64,000 nucleotides of DNA from Talinum fruticosum (GCA_021018815.1 JAITYX010000025.1:6248001-6312000), one strand, 5' to 3'; positions 35,001-47,480 are shown, counted from the first letter of the stretch. Notes: generated by a model not told the origin, from the sequence alone. Translations and numbers: made by a program.

Positions 35001-36320
35001 GACACGCGGTGTCACGCCTTCCTTGATACTAAATTGATTGAGAAAGCTGTAAGTGAATGTGAGGAATGTGAATATATGCAAATTGTTTTGAATCGACCGG
35101 CTACGGATCGTTTAGCATACCGAAGTGTTCGAACCGGGAACGCCCAGCTAGAAACTTTGAGGGAAGGGTTCTAATAGGGGTCCTGGAGAGACAGGATGCC
35201 CGCCCGAGACTTCCCGAAGAATGGTCCCGGAGCCTTTTGTCTGGGTCGCGCCCGAATTGAAGAAGTGCTAGTTCGAGTCCTCTCGAAGGCCTAGAATGTT
35301 GATTCAACCCCAAAAAGAATTGTTCCTGTATGTGAAATTGTGCTTTTAAGTGTTTAAAAGAGTTCCGATCTTTCCTCTGCAAGAGATTTCATTGAAAGTA
35401 TATAGATTTGTATTACATTATTATGTTTTCGCCAATTTAATTATTACGTGTATTATGTATAAAGAATTTCCTTTTAAGGGTGTATGACTCCGGTGAGCCC
35501 GTGGTTTATTGCTCACCCTCGCAAATTGCCCCGCTCCTCCCGATTGCGAGTACCCCCGAGGTGAATGGCCTGGATGCTTGTCTTTGGTGGCGATTATGGT
35601 TGCAGTCAAGTCTATGTGTTTCATATTTAGCATATTGTATCTATTCGGCTACTTATGTAAATAGACAGTAATGTTTAGTAAGTTAGATGTATGTATGGAG
35701 ACCGAACTAGTAGCTCGACAAGCCGGAGATTTCTTTCTCTGGCAATTTTGATCTTAAGTGGTTGTAAATCTGGTTTTTGCTGAATTCATGACTTGGGTTG
35801 TAAACTAGCTCGCAATGTAAGCTTTATGATTGTGAATATACTCCGGCGTGTGGCCGTTGAGCCGTGTACTCCGAGCGTGTGGCTCGTTGAGTTTTATTGT
35901 GAATTTTATGCGGGTTTTAAGGCTTTTAGCCTATGGGTTGGGCCGTAGTTCAAACGGAACTCGCCGAAATTTTTAGGGAACTTCTAACCTTTGGGGAGAA
36001 TTTCAATTCGTGCCCTTAAGTTGAATTAAGATAGCTAAGTCGACATCGGAGCGAGCCTTGGGAGTTCCTTTGAGGAACTCGGCGGTGTAATACTCCTAGG
36101 GTGGATTTTGGGGTGTTACATTGACCCAAGACAACTTGGTGGAAAGTAAGAACTTATCTTCTAAGAAATAATGTTGAGCAATGATTAAGTGTTTGGGATT
36201 GTCAAAAGTTAGGGCTTTGCCCTTCGAGGTATCTTTTGGGGCTCATCGGATTGAGTGGCGTGAGTTCTTGCCTTCTTGGTGGCAAAGCCTCCTTTAGCAA
36301 CATTCCCTCTTTTCGGCATG
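32040..36320 (-). pseudogene. Extra ORF after pol in the Sirevirus (env-like position), interrupted
   Basis: Starts MPKRGNVAKGGFATKKARTH at about 36320. After a frame change it reads ALTFDNPKHLIIAQHYFLED and KFLLSTKLSW up to the insertion at 36120. It resumes at 33349 in the same frame as VKPLTKIGIINYLCLRDYIY, then PELVYKFYPNMSSEDN and DLPLLHILFDVQYLF, and decays toward 32040 through Gln/Pro/Glu-rich sequence. Its place, between pol and the polypurine tract on the coding strand, is that of the env-like ORF of some Sireviruses. The ELVYKFYPN-type block recalls the 'putative plant transposon protein' domain. I see no convincing signal peptide or membrane segment, so an envelope role is not supported. 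Confidence 0.6.
33350..36120 (+). repeat. Solo LTR of a Ty3-type element inside the Sirevirus extra ORF
   Basis: Flanked by TTGAC at 33345-33349 and 36121-36125. When the 2771 bases and one TTGAC are removed, the minus-strand ORF reads through without a break, which proves an insertion. The ends are TCGTGAGACCCGGAATTTTG and GATTTTGGGGTGTTACA. The GTGTTACA end resembles that of the chromovirus LTR at 58384, so plus orientation is likely. It contains a GC- and purine-rich block (33600-34010). ORFs inside it (for example 33776-34009, Glu/Ala/Arg-rich) are composition artefacts. Confidence 0.78.
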
Positions 36321-36929
36321 TTGTGAGAATAGACATTTGAACGAAAAAAAGAGATGGAGATTTGAACGAGTGAAAGAGAGAGTAAGACAATGAAGAGTCC
36401 GAGTTTGAAAGTGTCTAAGAGAGGAGAGAGAGAGAGAGAGAGAATTCCGAGTTAAAGATTTGTGAGTGAGAGAGCAAGAATAACAAAGTGAAAGAATTAG
36501 GGTGAACAAGGGCTATTTGTAGCGAGAGGCTCTCATCGAATCAAATCCTCAACTCGACCTAGTTTCTAGAGTAATGGCTAGTTGAACCATTTGGCATTCA
36601 AACGTCCTTCCAATGGCTATCTTCGAAACTACTTTTCCAACGCTAGTTTCTTGATCGTTCGCATGCCGTAGAGAGAAATTTTTGAAAATATTTCTAAGAT
36701 TATCTATTGAATTAGAGATGATCTAAGAAGTTTGAAGTCCATTTTCTCTTAACTGAATTTGACTTAGTAGATCGTCATAGTCGTTGAGAATGCACTCGAA
36801 ACTCATAACTATAGCTCAATCTCATGAAATATCAATCGAACCACTAGTTATTCGGACAATGCATGAATAAAACAATATAACCATGTAATAAATCAAGTAA
36901 TCATGCATTCAACATTCTAAGTTCATTCC

Positions 36930-39900
36930 TATTAAAACAGAATTGTTCCTTGCTTAATGGTTTAGTGAATATATCGACTAACCGGAATTTAGTAGGAATG
37001 AATTCGAGTTAAATATCACCATTTTCAGAATGATCTTTTAGAAAGTGATATCTGACCTCAATGTTCCTCATATTTGAGTGCTAAACTAGATTCTTTGTAA
37101 TGCCGATAATACTTTGATTATCACACTTGATAGGAATGGTCTGTGAATGTTAGTCCCAAATCCTTCGGTGTTGCTTGATCCACAGTAACTAAGCACAACA
37201 AGCTCCTCGCTACTATGTACTCAGCCTTAGCTGTTGATAGAGCAATTGAATTTTGCTTCTTTAAATGCCAGGAGATGAGTTATTAACCTAGAAATTGATA
37301 TGCTCCTGAGGTACTCTTCCTATCAAGTTTTTTATGCAACATAGTCAACGTCTAAGTATCCACTAAGAGTCACACTTGAGTCTTTTGAGTACCAGAGACC
37401 AAGTGTCTAAGTTCCTGCTAGGTATTTGAAAATTCTCTTCACCGTAGTGAGATGTGATTCCTTTGGATTAGCTTGAAATCTTGCACGTAGATAGACACTA
37501 AACATGATGTCTCGCTATGATAGATGTAAGATAGAGTAGAGATCCAATCATACCTCTATAGAGTTTCGATCTACTATCTTACCTTTCTCATCCGAGTCCA
37601 ATTTGGTACTACTTCCCATTAGAGTTGCTAACATCATGTAGTTTGTACTTCTTGAGTAACTCATGTGTGTACTTGGACCGATAGACAAAGATTCCATCCT
37701 TTTCTTGCTTGATTTGCAATCCAAGAAAGAAGTTGAGTTCTCCCATCATACTCATTTGAAACTCATGTTTCATAAGCTCATAAAACTCTTGACATAGAAT
37801 TTCATTAGTAGCTCCAAAAATTATGTCATCGACATAAATCTAAATTATGAGAAAGTCATTCCCCTTGGCTTTTGTAAAGAGATTTTTGTCAATCAGACCT
37901 CTTATAAAACCATTTTCAACCAAAGAGCTACTTAATCTTTCATACCAAGCTCTTGGAGCTTGTTTCAAACCATACAAAGTTTTTGCAACTTAAAAACATG
38001 ATTGGGAAATTGGGAGTTTTCAATCCAGGGGTTGTTCAACATAGATTTCCTCTTGAATATAACCATTAAGAAATGCACATTTAATATCCATTTGATATAA
38101 TTTAATTTTCATGTTGGATGCAAATGCTAAGAGAATTCCGATTGCCTCAATTCTAGCAACAGGTGCAAAAGGTTCCCCATAAGCAATTTCTTCTTCTTGA
38201 TTGTAACCCTAAGAAACAAGTCCGACCTTATTTCGACTACCAAACCTCCCTTATCTAGTTTGTTCTTAAATACCCATTTGGTTCCTATAACTCGGGTGGT
38301 CAAAAGGTCATTTGGTCAAGGTCCAAACTTGGTTTCTTTCAAATTGTGAGAGTTTTTCTTACATGGCCTCCATACACTCAGGTTCAAGTAGGGCTTCTAA
38401 CACATTTTTAGGTTCAATTAATGAAATGAATGCAAAGAATGCACACAAGCTATGCAAAGAAGAACGAGTTCTTACCCCTAAGTTGATGTTTGAGATGATG
38501 TTCTTAGGTGGATGACTTGATGCATATTTGAAAGCTTGACTTGTTCTTTGGTTCATCGGGTTTGATGGTTGAATGCTAGGTTCTTCAGCTGGTTCAACTG
38601 GTTGTATCTCTTCTTCTCCTTGTGCTTCGAGTGGTCCGAGCTGGTTCTTGGGCCGACTCATTCTAAGTTGGTTCGGTTCGCTTTAAAGCAATCATTCGGA
38701 GCTCAACTTTCACTATTTCATCATCATTTCAGTTAAGCTTGAGATCCGAGAATGTAGACTCACTTATCCTGCCAGTATCAACTTCATGAAACACAAAATG
38801 GATGCTTTCTTTCACTTTGTTAGTTCTTTTGTTCAAAATGCCATAAACTTTGCTTTGTGAAGAATAACAAAGAAATATACATTCATCCGACCTTGCATCA
38901 AACTTAGTCAAATTATCCTTACCATTGTTATGCACAAAGCATTTACACCCAAATAGTTTGAAGTAAGAAATGTCAGGCTTTTTTCCCTTGTAGAGCTTGT
39001 AGGGTGTTTTATTGAAGATAGTTTGAATGAGGCATCTATTGAGTGTGTAATTGTTGTGTTTACTACCTCAGCTCTAGAAATAGTAGGAAATATCATTTCA
39101 ATCATCATAGTCCTTCTTTAAGAGTTTTGTTCTTGGTGCTGAGAAGTTGTGGGAGATGTCATTCTTGTCACGTAAATCTACAAATTCCGAATAATCGAAC
39201 TCCTCCCATGGTCGGTTCGTATTCTTCTCGATCCGAGTATGAGACTCCACTTGAGTTTTCGTGCAGATCTTAGTGAACAAGTGAACTCTTTAAAGGCTTC
39301 ATTCTTATTCTTTAGAAAAACACACCCAAGTAAGTTATGAGAAATCATCAATAATGACTAGTACATATGATTTACCTCCTAAGCTTTTAACAAGGATTTC
39401 ACCACACAAATTAATATGAACCAATTCAAGTATTTTTAAGGTAGAAACAACTTTGAGTGGCTTAAAAGATGATTTGACTTATTTTCCTTTTGTGCAAGCA
39501 TCACATATTTTGTCTTTTTTAAAGTTACAGTTAGGCGAGTCCTCTAACTAACCCTTGAGATGTAAGTTTCTTAAGAGTATGCATGCTGATATGACCTAAT
39601 CTACGATGCCATGTCTATGAATCATCATTACCTAAAACTTTTAAACAAGATAGATTTTGAGTAGAATCGAAAGAGGAATAGTATATGTGTTACCCGACCT
39701 TAGACCAGAGAGCTTTGTCTCATTTATGGTAGCATCGAAATGAAATAATTGGTATGAGTGAATCTTACCTCTTGACCTTTGGCACACAGTTGAGAGATAC
39801 TCAGTAAATATATCTAAGTACCTTGACAAGATGGACTGGATCGACTAAGCTGTCACCATGGCCAATTCTACCAATATCTATAATCTTGCCCTTGCTATTA

Positions 39901-40050
39901 TCTCTAAATGTGACTTTTCCTCCATTCATCTCTTCTAGTTTTGAGAAGAGTCTTAAATCTCTAGACATGTGACAAGAGCAACCACCATTTAAGTACCAGT
40001 GATCTCTCCTTTTTGAGTTGCCTATAAAAACATAGACAAACTAACCCTTC
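36930..40050 (-). pseudogene. Sirevirus pol (PR-INT-RT-RH), decayed
   Basis: On the minus strand the protease block reads WYLNGGCSCHMSRD near 39998-39960; the DSG active site has become NGG. LLSISQLCAKGQEVRF follows (about 39790). The integrase C-terminal part CFVHNNGKDNLTKFDARSDE and SKVYGILNKRTNKVKES is at 38940-38780. Reverse transcriptase includes GTKWVFKNKLDKGGLV (about 38290), MDIKCAFLNGYIQEEIYVEQ (38090-38030), LYGLKQAPRAWYERLSS (37970-37920) and YVDDIIFGATNE with the catalytic DD at 37825-37836. RNase H-side text YKLHDVS and FKYLAGT follows to about 36950. Many stops and shifts occur, so it is inactive. Confidence 0.82.
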
Positions 40051-40399
40051 TCACTTCCTCTTGCAAACCCAATGAACTCGTTCTTACTGTGGTCATTCTT
40101 TAAGGAAGAACACTTTTGGGAACTCAAATTTGAATAATTTTGGGCTTGGTCCGATTTTGAGCCTTCTTCTTAGGAAACCGAGTCCGAGTCTCCTTTTTGA
40201 AATCCTTTCTTTTTGTAAATAGGTTGTGAATACTTTTTCTTAAAAGTTGGCATGGGCCCGGTCCCTTTCTTCTTTGAATGAATAGGACCATGCTGAGCCT
40301 TTCTAAACTCAATTTTTCTAGAATCAGTTTTGAAAAGATTTTGATAGGAGTTGTCCTCCTATTCAGCATTATAGCCAAGACCTTCTTTTCAAAATGAGA

Positions 40400-41820
40400 C
40401 ACACCGAGAACTTAGAAGTAAGTCAAGGTTTTTGACCTTGAGTGAATTTTAAAACCAACTCCCGAGACTTGGTGAGCTTATATTTCAGTTGCTCATTCTC
40501 TTTTCGAGGCACTCGCTCAGTCTCATTGTCTTGAGAACTAGTCTCTAGTATCTTCAGATTATGTCTCAATTTTTTCAAATCATTTTGTGAAGATTTATTC
40601 TCGGAATTAGGAGACTCTAGTTTCTCTTTAAAGGTGGAAGAATTAGAATTTGACTTTTCCTCCAAAGTAAAAATGTATCTAGCCAAATCATGCTTGGAGA
40701 GCTTAAGAAAGTAGTTTATTAACTCTTAAGGATTAGTTTCCTTAGTGTCGGATGCTTCACTTTCTAACTCGGATCCAGCTTTCGAGCTCGTCGAGCCATG
40801 AGGCACTTTGATTCATCATTTATATCATCATCTTCTACTCGACTCATCATCACTCCATGTGGCTACCATTGCCTTTTTCTACTTTTTGTTCTTTCTTCTT
40901 TTTATACACAGTCCTTGACATTGTACTCCCCACATTCAAAACAACCTGGAGTTTTTGGTTAAAGTCAAATTTGAAGGGGATGAGAATTTACCTTTGTTTT
41001 CCTTTTCTTGCTTTGGCTTCTTCTTCCACTTTCTGTATTTCATCATCTTTTTGAATCTTTTAGCCAGATGTGCCATGGGGTCTTCTTTGGAATTTAAGAA
41101 GCTCGGACTTGAACCAGATTCCTCCGAGGCTTTGAGAGCAATGTTTTGTTTGGTGTTAGCATAAGATTCTTCTTCCTCTATATGTAACTCATGGTGAGTA
41201 GTTTCCCAATGAGCTCATCTAGTTTCAGCTAAATGAGGTCATGAGCTTCTTAAATAGTTTTCACCTTTGGTCCCCATCTCTTCTTTTTAAGACTCCTCAT
41301 AATCTTTCTAATTATCTCCTCGTGGGACATCTTTCTTCCAAGGGATTTGAGATTATTGACAATCTCGATGAAGCGGATGTACATCTACGTTATGTTCTTA
41401 TCAACCTCCATCTTGAACATTTCATACTTGTGGAGGTACTGACTTATCTTTGTCCGCCTCACTTGACTTCTACCTTCGTAAATGGTAACAAGAGTGTCTC
41501 ATAGTTCTTTGGCGGTATCACAAGCGGATACTCTGTTGTATAATGCTATATCAATAGTGCACATTAGAATGTTCATTGCCTTGAAGTTCTTTCTATACTT
41601 CTCATTCTCTTCAACGAATGAATTCCGACCTCACCTTGGCTACCGATCGAGTTCCGTCCAGCTTGGTGGGAACATAGTTGCCATTGCAAATGATTTCCAT
41701 GACTTCTTCGTCATAGTCTCGGACTTCGAGAGTGAATTCTTTCCAAAAGTTTGATCCTTTGAACTTTGGTGGCCTATTGAATGATCTTTCTTGATCGAAC
41801 TCTCCATAGTTAAGAGCCAT
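40400..41820 (-). pseudogene. Sirevirus gag, decayed
   Basis: Starts MALNYGEFDQERSFNRPPKF at 41820. NRPPKFKGSNFW corresponds to the NRPPLFNGxNYxYWK block of Sirevirus Gag. A knuckle GCFECGEYNVKDC (40944-40909) has lost the His and about two residues. A Ser/Lys/Glu-rich probable coiled coil follows (40686-40423: SSTFKEKLESPNSENKSSQ, then KKLRHNLKILETSSQDNETE). Frame breaks separate these pieces. The Tat element is inserted about 50 bases upstream, in the primer-binding site. Confidence 0.75.
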
Positions 41821-41853
41821 CCGATCTTTAGACCTTCGATTGTTAGATCCTTT

Positions 41854-41873
41854 TAAAAGGTTAGGCTCGATAC
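41854..41873 (-). other. Sirevirus primer-binding site, split by the Tat insertion
   Basis: Rejoining 50145-50142 with 41873 downwards gives ATTGGTATCGAGCCTAACC after the LTR end CTTCA, a tRNA-iMet-type site. The GTATC part (plus strand GATAC) is the 5-bp target duplicated by the Tat element. Confidence 0.75.
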
Positions 41874-43944
41874 TATAGGAACCACGGCCTCGGGTCCACC
41901 GAAACTGGACCGAGTTTCCCCACGAATTGGAGTAAGGGTTTTTAAAAGTTGGAAAATGATTTTAGGGTTTTGAAGATGAGATCTAGAAAGTGGGGATGAA
42001 CATCTTATTAAAGTTTCCGAATTTTATTAAATCAAGTTTAAATGAATTAAATCATATTTGAATGGCGGTTTTATTAATTATTTTATTTTGGCAATTATTT
42101 TAAGAATTCCCAAGATATTATTTCTTAACCGAAAAAATAGAAATTAGGGTTTTTGTTTCGCCATGAGGCTTTAGGGGCGAAATCGGTGTAAAAACACCGG
42201 TTTGGACCAAAGCCTTGCCTACTTACCACTCGAGTGTAGGTGGCAGCCTGCACCTAGTGGTAGTCAACGTCGGCTAGGGACTAAGGTTGAGACAGTCGGC
42301 CTCGGCCTCCGGCCCGGCTTGGCATATCCGGAACCTATTTCTTATAATTAAGTAAAAAATTAGATGGGAGGTAGATTCAAAAGAAATAAATCAAAAGGAG
42401 TCACTAGTCGGTTTTTAGGAAAGAAAAACTAACAAAAACAAAATAAGTTTGCTCTTCCAATCTTAGTATGGGAAAACTAAGACTAAATGAGGCTAAAAAT
42501 GACTCTATCGGTCTTTGAACCGAGAATCGATTCGGGGCGAGAGTATGAAACGTAGGGATAAGCCCTTCCGTTCCGCCCATCCAAAGACCGCCATGAATAG
42601 TTTGAGTTGTGATTTAAAATAATATATATGCTAAACGAAATTAAAAGTAACCAAACATAATCAGGAAAGCAGTAAAGGTAGAAACGAAAAGTGATAATGA
42701 AATTAAAAGCGAAAACAAAAGCGGAAAGAAAAGAAAAAGAGAAATTAAAGGATTACATTAGGCGAAGAGGAATTAAAAGCGATGCAATTTTCTCCATAAT
42801 ACTGAAAATGATAAAAGCATAAAATATAAATAAACCGTAAGATGTCAAAAGTGAATCCGGTGCCCTCGGGTTGTCCCATTTGCTGATCCGGATCTTGGAT
42901 CCGGATATGGTGATGCAACGATGGTGAATAGAAAGAGGATTTTTGTAAGTTTTAAGTGGAGGTTGGTAGAGGATTTATGAATGATGAAGTTTTCGGGTTC
43001 GGATTTGGTTTGAATAGGTAGTAGAATAGAAGTAGGTTGAAAAGTGACTAAGAGATCATAATACATATGAGAGTATGCAGTAGCTCTTAACAGCAGCGTG
43101 AAGCTAAGGGATGAGCCATTACCGAAATGAGAACCTAAGCTCTCTATTTATAGGAAGAGGTTAGGTCAAGGAATGACCTAGGTTTAGCTCTCGGCCAGCC
43201 GTCCAGGATGAGCCGAAATCGCTACAAAATCGGGCCAAGATAATGTGAAGATTGAACCGGATAAAACTAGATAGAAATGGTGTAGGGCGCCAGCCACAAA
43301 GGGTTTTTTTTTTTTTTTTTGGTTACATGCCCCGCCTGCTACAATTGGATTCCTTAGCCCAAAACACAGACATTTCAAGGTGATAAAGGCTGGTAAAGGG
43401 CGCCGACCATGTTGAGCTTTTCTAGGGTTTTGTGCCCTTTCTGTGCCGCAATAGGATTCCTTGGCCAAAACACATCGTTTTGAGGTGAGAAAGCTGTAGG
43501 GGAGTCGACCACCAAGTGACATCATTTAGGAGAGGAAGCTCCTAGTCTCGGGCAGTCTGTCTTGGAGCTTAAATACAAGCACCTTGATACTTGTGATCAT
43601 AAAACGCAATGTCTAATGTCTGTCTTGAGGTGTTCGGTTCGTGTCCGGTTGAACCGAAGTGAAATGCGAACTCGAGCCCGGAATTTCCCGATACGCGGCA
43701 CCTGGACTTTAGTTAACTCCGGAGGCTTGGCCTCGAGCTCGTCCGAAGGAAAAAGGGATTTTTGGACCGATCCAAGGCAAAGGGCTATTTATGTGGTGTT
43801 GTGGGTTCTTTGTGGTTTACCAGCTTCGTTGCACCAATTAAATTCGATCCGTGATTCAAATCCTCAAATAGGACTCGGGATTTCATCATCCGGCCAACAA
43901 ATAACTAAAAAGAGAAAAGGCATGACACTTTTTAGTCGTCTACA
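41874..43944 (-). repeat. Tat-type 3' LTR
   Basis: TATAGGAACCACGG...GTCGTCTACA on the plus strand. The TATA box on the minus strand (CTATAAATAGAG) lies at about 43141-43153. A 19-base T run at 43302-43320 is shared with the partner LTR. Compared with 48034-50136 it shows many substitutions and short indels but is clearly collinear. Confidence 0.88.
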
Positions 43945-43957
43945 GTTAGCCCCCACT
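43945..43957 (-). other. Tat-type polypurine tract
   Basis: Minus strand AGTGGGGGCTAAC immediately before TGTAGACGAC, the LTR start. Confidence 0.75.
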
Positions 43958-44395
43958 TGACCGAGTCCGAAAGATGATGGTCAAAGTAGACACTAAAGGG
44001 TACTTACCTAGTGTTGTGTCGGATGCCGATTTGAATTTATGTGTCCGAAATTAACTATCTTTTGTCTTGAACTCTAATAGAAGGGGCCTGGACTTGATTG
44101 ATGGAGCCCGAAGTCTAGGTGATCGGTTCTCGAACTTGGTTACTCGAAGGCCTGAAGCTCGAATTGGTGTGCCTAAACTTGACCATATAGTTAGTCCGAA
44201 GCTTGGCGAGGTGCCTAAACTTGACCATACACTTGGTTCGAAGAAACTTTTTCGCACTAATAGTTTTCTTAGCTTATAACCGAATGTAAATAGTGGCAAG
44301 TGTTACCCGAAAATTGTCCGTAACTAAATAATGTTTTAAATTGTTTCCTTGACTTGACCATGGGGAGGTTCTCGAAGTCCCGACGTTATGTGTAA

Positions 44396-44695
44396 ACCTT
44401 GATCACTGTTGGGCCCGAAGTTTAATTGAGGGATGTCCGAACCTTGATCGTTGTTGGGCCTAAGACTCGACTGGAATGTGTTTGGACCTTGGCCGCTCTT
44501 AGGTATGAGACTCGATTGGAGTGTGTCTAAACCTTAACCACTGTTGGGCTCGAAGCTCAACTAGGATATATGTCCGAACCTTGACCATCGTTAGGCCCGA
44601 AGCTCGACCGGGATGTGTCCGAACCTTGACCACCGTCGGGCCCGAAGCTCAACGGGGATGTGTCCGAACCTTAACCGCTGTAGGGTTTGAAGCTC
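44396..44695 (-). repeat. 45-bp tandem repeat, about 7 units, in the 3' UTR of the Tat element
   Basis: Units of about 45 bases each start 'accttgaccaccgt(c)gggc' and end 'gggatgtgtccga'. They are most regular at 44565-44690 and more diverged toward 44396. Translation gives a 15-residue periodicity (VRTLTTVGPEAQRGC), an effect of the 45-base unit, not evidence of a protein. On the element's strand the array lies between gag and the polypurine tract. Confidence 0.85.
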
Positions 44696-44699
44696 ATCT

Positions 44700-45920
44700 T
44701 CTATCCACTTTCGTCGGAATAGGGATAGATGCCTATCTTTATGTAGAGATTCATGCCTAGACTTGGTCGTTAGATGACCTGAAATTTATGGAATCCTTGC
44801 TTGAAAAATATGATGTTCCATGAGGTTATATGCCTCATTCTAAATTTGAGCTTTTAGTTTGTGTGCTAATAGCTCTTTTTTTTGTATGGTAGAAGACTTG
44901 TATCTTCCCTTGAGTATTCTTGGAGTTGTTGTGGTTGTACGACTCTTTCGATCTTGAGCCCCTCATGTTCTTCTTGGAGCTTGTGTCTAGCTCTTTTCGA
45001 ATGTTGGAGAATTGGTAAGCTTCGATATTCTTGGTTGAATTCTTTGAAGGTGGCAATGCTGGTGACTTTCTTGATGCTCGACTTGATGCTTGATGGTGCT
45101 TGTTTGAATAATTCATCTGTAGGGTACTTTGTTTATTTAATTTTTGTGTCTTTTAGAGTTTGACTCATGCAAAGGAGATGTATGCAAAACTCTATTCTAA
45201 AACAAATGCATTCTTTTATTAAGATGATGCAAAAAGTTTAAAAAGATAAATACAAAAATTACACTTTAGCCCCCACTCCCTAAAGTAAAGCCTAAAGAAG
45301 GGTAGGTTGCTCGAATTGCGATTTCATCGCTGCTGGCAATAACTCGTGAACTTAATGGTTTGGTGATGAACATGAATGGCATGCTTCTTAATGATTCAAT
45401 TCCTTTTCATGATGGATATGGCAAAAGGTGGCTTTTGGATTCGGAAATCGGAAATGGGAACTGGATTAGGATTAGGATTGTGGCCGAATCTCATGGGCTT
45501 CCTATGTATCCGCTACAAGTGAAATCAAGCCTTCATAGTTCAAAAAGGAATACTGATTGAGGTTTTTTTCTATTTTTTTGGAAGATAGGAAAAGGAAATA
45601 AACATTACATTAGATATGGAAAAGGGAAAAAGCAATCTTTATTAGCATCCCCGATGAGTGATGTGCTCATTGGATGATCTTCTAGCTGGTTGAAGCTTCG
45701 TGGATGCATGTTCCTCTTCTATGAGCATGCTAGCATCTCTAAGTGTTTTGAAGTCCATGATAGGCAAGAACTTCAAGTGCCGATGATATGCGGGTTGCGG
45801 GTTCTTGATGATTAATCCGATCTAATCCTTTTCGGATGGTCGATTAGTCATGTGGGCAGCATTTGCCCTCCACCGAGTGATAAACTCAATGAAGCTCTCC
45901 TCGTCTTCATGCTTGATTAG
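44700..45920. other. Internal region of the Tat element, no coding supported
   Basis: Short ORFs on both strands without family motifs. 'ttagcccccactccctaaag' at 45264 repeats the polypurine-tract text inside the element and may be a secondary tract. Confidence 0.4.
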
Positions 45921-45922
45921 CT

Positions 45923-46396
45923 CTAAATCCTAAAGAGTGATCGGTAGATCAGCATTGTAGGAGTATGACAAAAATCTTTCCAGTTTGTGACCTTGTGTAG
46001 GTTAACAAAATTGTACCACTTCATGACGTCCGTGTCAAATGTCCATGGGAAGATGACATGGTATGTGTCCTCCGGTACATTCTTTAGAGTCATTGCCCCC
46101 ACGAAGTTCCTCACGTGGTGGTGAGGGCTTTCGATCTTGTGAAACTTGATGTTAGGCATGGTGAATTTTGGGGGTAGCTTCCCTTTAGGGATTGAAGTGA
46201 ATCCCGAGGTAGATAGTAGTGATTGAACGTTAATGACTCCTGCGAAGAACTTCTCTATTCGATCTACTCGCGGATCGGACCGAGGCTTGGGCTGAGGCTC
46301 AGGCGGGATCTTCTTGCTTTTGATCTCTTTCCCAATTCTTAGAGTATGAGATCGAGGGTTCGGATATAAACTCGATCTTTTTATCCCAAGCATCAA
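45923..46396 (-). pseudogene. Gag fragment of the Tat-type element
   Basis: A 157-residue minus-strand ORF: basic N-terminus, DPRVDRIEKFFAGVINVQSL, then KLPPKFTMPNIKFHKIESPH, HHVRNFVGAMTLKNV, FPWTFDTDVMKWYNFVNLHK, TNWKDFC. This follows the Ty3 Gag core pattern (PKFxMPxxxKYxGxxDPxxHLxxF, then a Trp-containing helix and WxDL). It ends soon after, where an intact Gag would continue to a zinc knuckle; sequence beyond 45923 holds degraded fragments such as LELIKHEDEESFIEFITRWR. There is no zinc knuckle. Confidence 0.75.
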
Positions 46397-46829
46397 TCTT
46401 GGCTTCTAATTTTGCAAGTAGACTCTTTGAACAAGATCATAATGGGAGTTTGCTCCGGCTGGTTGGCCATTTTTAGAGGAAGGTTGTGTTTACCTTAGGC
46501 ATCATACTAGTGTTAGTAGTAAAGATGCGGGATGTACCGCTCGTGGGATGCGTTGGTGCCGACCGTACCGATGTCGTGGTAGACTTCGTATTTCCTAACC
46601 CCTTTTAGCCAGGATTCCGGATTTGAGTTGGAATACCTATCCCGCATCCCAAAAAGTATGTACTCAGGATTGGCTTGTGGAAAATTTCTAGGGAGATGGG
46701 GCTTAAGTGCTTGACCCGAGGAACGATTGATCCTATGATAAAAGAAAACGATATGCTCTTTTATTTGGATGCACATAAGTGGATGCAAAACAAATGGAAT
46801 GGAATGTATACAAGCAATGCTTATGACTT

Positions 46830-47480
46830 AATTTGGGATGATTTTATGATTTGGCTAATGCATAACTAAATGCCTAAATGATTATTCCTAATAGAAGACG
46901 AATTTATTTTGGCTAAAATGAAATATGGAAATGTAAAATGGACTTACCTAATTTGAGATGAATTTATTTTTGGCTAAATGAAAACGCAAAATGGACTCAC
47001 CTAATTTGAGATGAATTTTAGTTTGGCTGATGCACAAAAGAGTTCAACTAATTGAGATGAATTAGTTTTGGCTAATGCAAGAATAAAACGAACGGACATT
47101 ATAATTGGGATGGATTTATTTTTAGCTAATGAAAGAATGAAATGAATGGACTCGCCTATTTTGAGATGAAATTTACTTTTGGCTAATGCAAAAATGAACT
47201 CACCTATGTGAGATGAATTTGATTTTTGGCTAATGAAAAATAGAATGCAAGATTGGACTCACCTAATTTGAGATGAATTTGAATTTTTCTAAATGCAGTA
47301 AATTAAAATGAATGGACTCACCTATTTGAGATTATTTTTATGTTGCTAAATGAAAAAAATGAAATGCAGGAACTCACCTATTTGAGATGAAATTTATTTT
47401 TGGCTATATGAAACAATGCGATTATTGGACCAACCTATGAATGGAAAGTAGTTTTGGACTTTTGGCTAAAATGCACAAAT
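46830..47480 (-). repeat. Degenerate 48-58-bp tandem repeats in the leader of the Tat element
   Basis: About ten units built on 'ggactcaccta(at)ttgaga' and 'tgaatttatttttggctaat' followed by 'gaa(a)aatg'. Length and sequence vary between units. The array lies upstream of gag on the element's strand. The left-edge element (1-620) begins with related text. Confidence 0.8.

Noticed and set aside
44396..44695. Regularly spaced repeats as a possible CRISPR array
   Set aside because: Units are contiguous 45-bp tandem repeats without unique spacers, inside a plant retrotransposon.
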